From the NCBI GenBank assembly GCA_022827195.1, contig JAJDTL010000038.1:18153-82152 (forward strand): a stretch of 64,000 nucleotides of DNA, given 5' to 3'. The DNA is from Caldilineaceae bacterium. Lineage in GTDB: Bacteria > Chloroflexota > Anaerolineae > Caldilineales > Caldilineaceae. Position numbers and translations under genes: made by a program. Below are positions 63,685-64,000 of this stretch, in pieces (position 1 is the stretch's first letter; every line of letters begins with the position of its first letter). The notes beneath the pieces were generated by a model. The model saw only the letters and a list, made by a program, of their open reading frames with translations. It had not been told where the DNA came from and did not search any database.

Positions 63685-64000
63685 TCAGTCGCCCGCGGCG
63701 CGCGGGACGGGCCGAATGGGCGCGGAGGAAATGCTCTTGCGCCAGATGTAGAGCGCGACGAACGCCAGGGCCGCATAGACCACGGCAGTAATGCCAAAGA
63801 CCCCCTTCATGCCGATCAGAGGAAAAAGAGTAGCCCCAAGCAGCGGCGCCACCATGCGCCCGCCCGCATTCACACTGTTGCTCAGGCCGAATGTGGCGCC
63901 GTGTGAGCCTTGCGCAGTTCGCATGTTGAGCAACGCACCGGTGGCAGGCATGATTGCACCGGCGCTTATGCCGGTGAGGGCCTGCAGGCAGAGCAGCTGC
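63685..64000 (-). CDS. MFS transporter (C-terminal part, cut by window end)
   Basis: The last 104 codons of a major facilitator superfamily permease; the frame stays open to base 64000, so the start lies outside. Text such as 'LQALTGISAGAIMPATGALL' and 'GATFGLSNSVNAGGRMVAPL' matches helices 10-11 of drug/H+ antiporter-type MFS proteins, followed by a last helix 'VFGITAVVYAALAFVALYIW' and a short tail. It is convergent with the FGGY kinase; the 110 bases between contain no clear terminator. Confidence 0.85.
   Translation of the reverse strand, partial: QLLCLQALTGISAGAIMPATGALLNMRTAQGSHGATFGLSNSVNAGGRMVAPLLGATLFPLIGMKGVFGITAVVYAALAFVALYIWRKSISSAPIRPVPRAAGD

Overview
The window is GC-rich, densely coded bacterial DNA. 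It probably comes from an uncultured Chloroflexota of the Caldilineales/Anaerolineae type. The support is indirect: a Pro-Thr-rich LysM lipoprotein, Tat/lipobox substrate-binding proteins of the 'SRRRFLQVTG...LAAC' style, a Ddn-like (F420-type) protein, expanded sulfatase and phytanoyl-CoA dioxygenase families, and a repeated TGATATAAT extended -10 promoter. There is no rRNA or other marker RNA, so the lineage call is an inference. One tRNA is present, tRNA-Leu(UAA). I saw no CRISPR array, insertion sequence or prophage.

Layout. 1-6075 (+): a probable catabolic operon with two dipeptide/oligopeptide-type ABC permeases (the first cut by the window edge), an amidohydrolase overlapping a Rieske ferredoxin, then a SIS-domain sugar isomerase/deglycase, a PfkB kinase and an eIF2B-like protein that lacks the isomerase catalytic residues. 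6119-17053: housekeeping and envelope genes, namely tRNA-Leu, MltG, two nucleotide-sugar enzymes (an Rmd-like reductase and GDP-mannose 4,6-dehydratase), a DUF4062-like protein, a NUDIX hydrolase, PheT, RNase Z, a YfcE-type phosphoesterase and a LysM lipoprotein. 17057-21030 (-): an oxidative cassette of cytochrome P450, PhyH dioxygenase and ALDH7-type dehydrogenase. 21221-35639 (-): a carbohydrate/organosulfate island with a sugar ABC importer (binding protein and two permeases), a Gfo/Idh oxidoreductase, three sulfatase-fold enzymes, a polysaccharide deacetylase, a DegT aminotransferase and a second PhyH. Two genes here, the aminotransferase and one of two tandem sulfatases, each carry one in-frame stop codon in an otherwise intact frame. 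A third sulfatase-fold enzyme has Thr where the formylglycine Cys should be.

36057-46184: mixed genes, including a secreted double-Cache lipoprotein, a Ddn-like oxidoreductase, a PyrK-like flavoprotein, a P1/S58 peptidase overlapping SufE, a methyltransferase, XdhC, TerC, a stand-alone CoxI domain with a MocA-like nucleotidyltransferase, and a membrane protein whose promoter predicts a leaderless mRNA. 46417-53031: SMC, then a large membrane-anchored protein with six 115-residue DUF4399-like repeats ending in a cytochrome c domain. 53134-54713: small proteins and YccF. 55286-62017: a complete seven-gene Mrp (Mnh) cation/proton antiporter operon, followed by an FGGY kinase and the end of an MFS transporter gene.

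How the parts fit. The minus-strand island looks like uptake of a (sulfated) glycan or glycoside by the ABC importer followed by intracellular desulfation, because none of the sulfatases has a signal peptide. Deacetylation and oxidation by the Gfo/Idh, PhyH and P450/ALDH enzymes could follow. A textbook promoter with an overlapping palindrome sits upstream of the importer. Together with the Mrp antiporter, this suggests life in a saline, glycan-rich setting such as a marine or sponge habitat, but that ecological reading is an inference.
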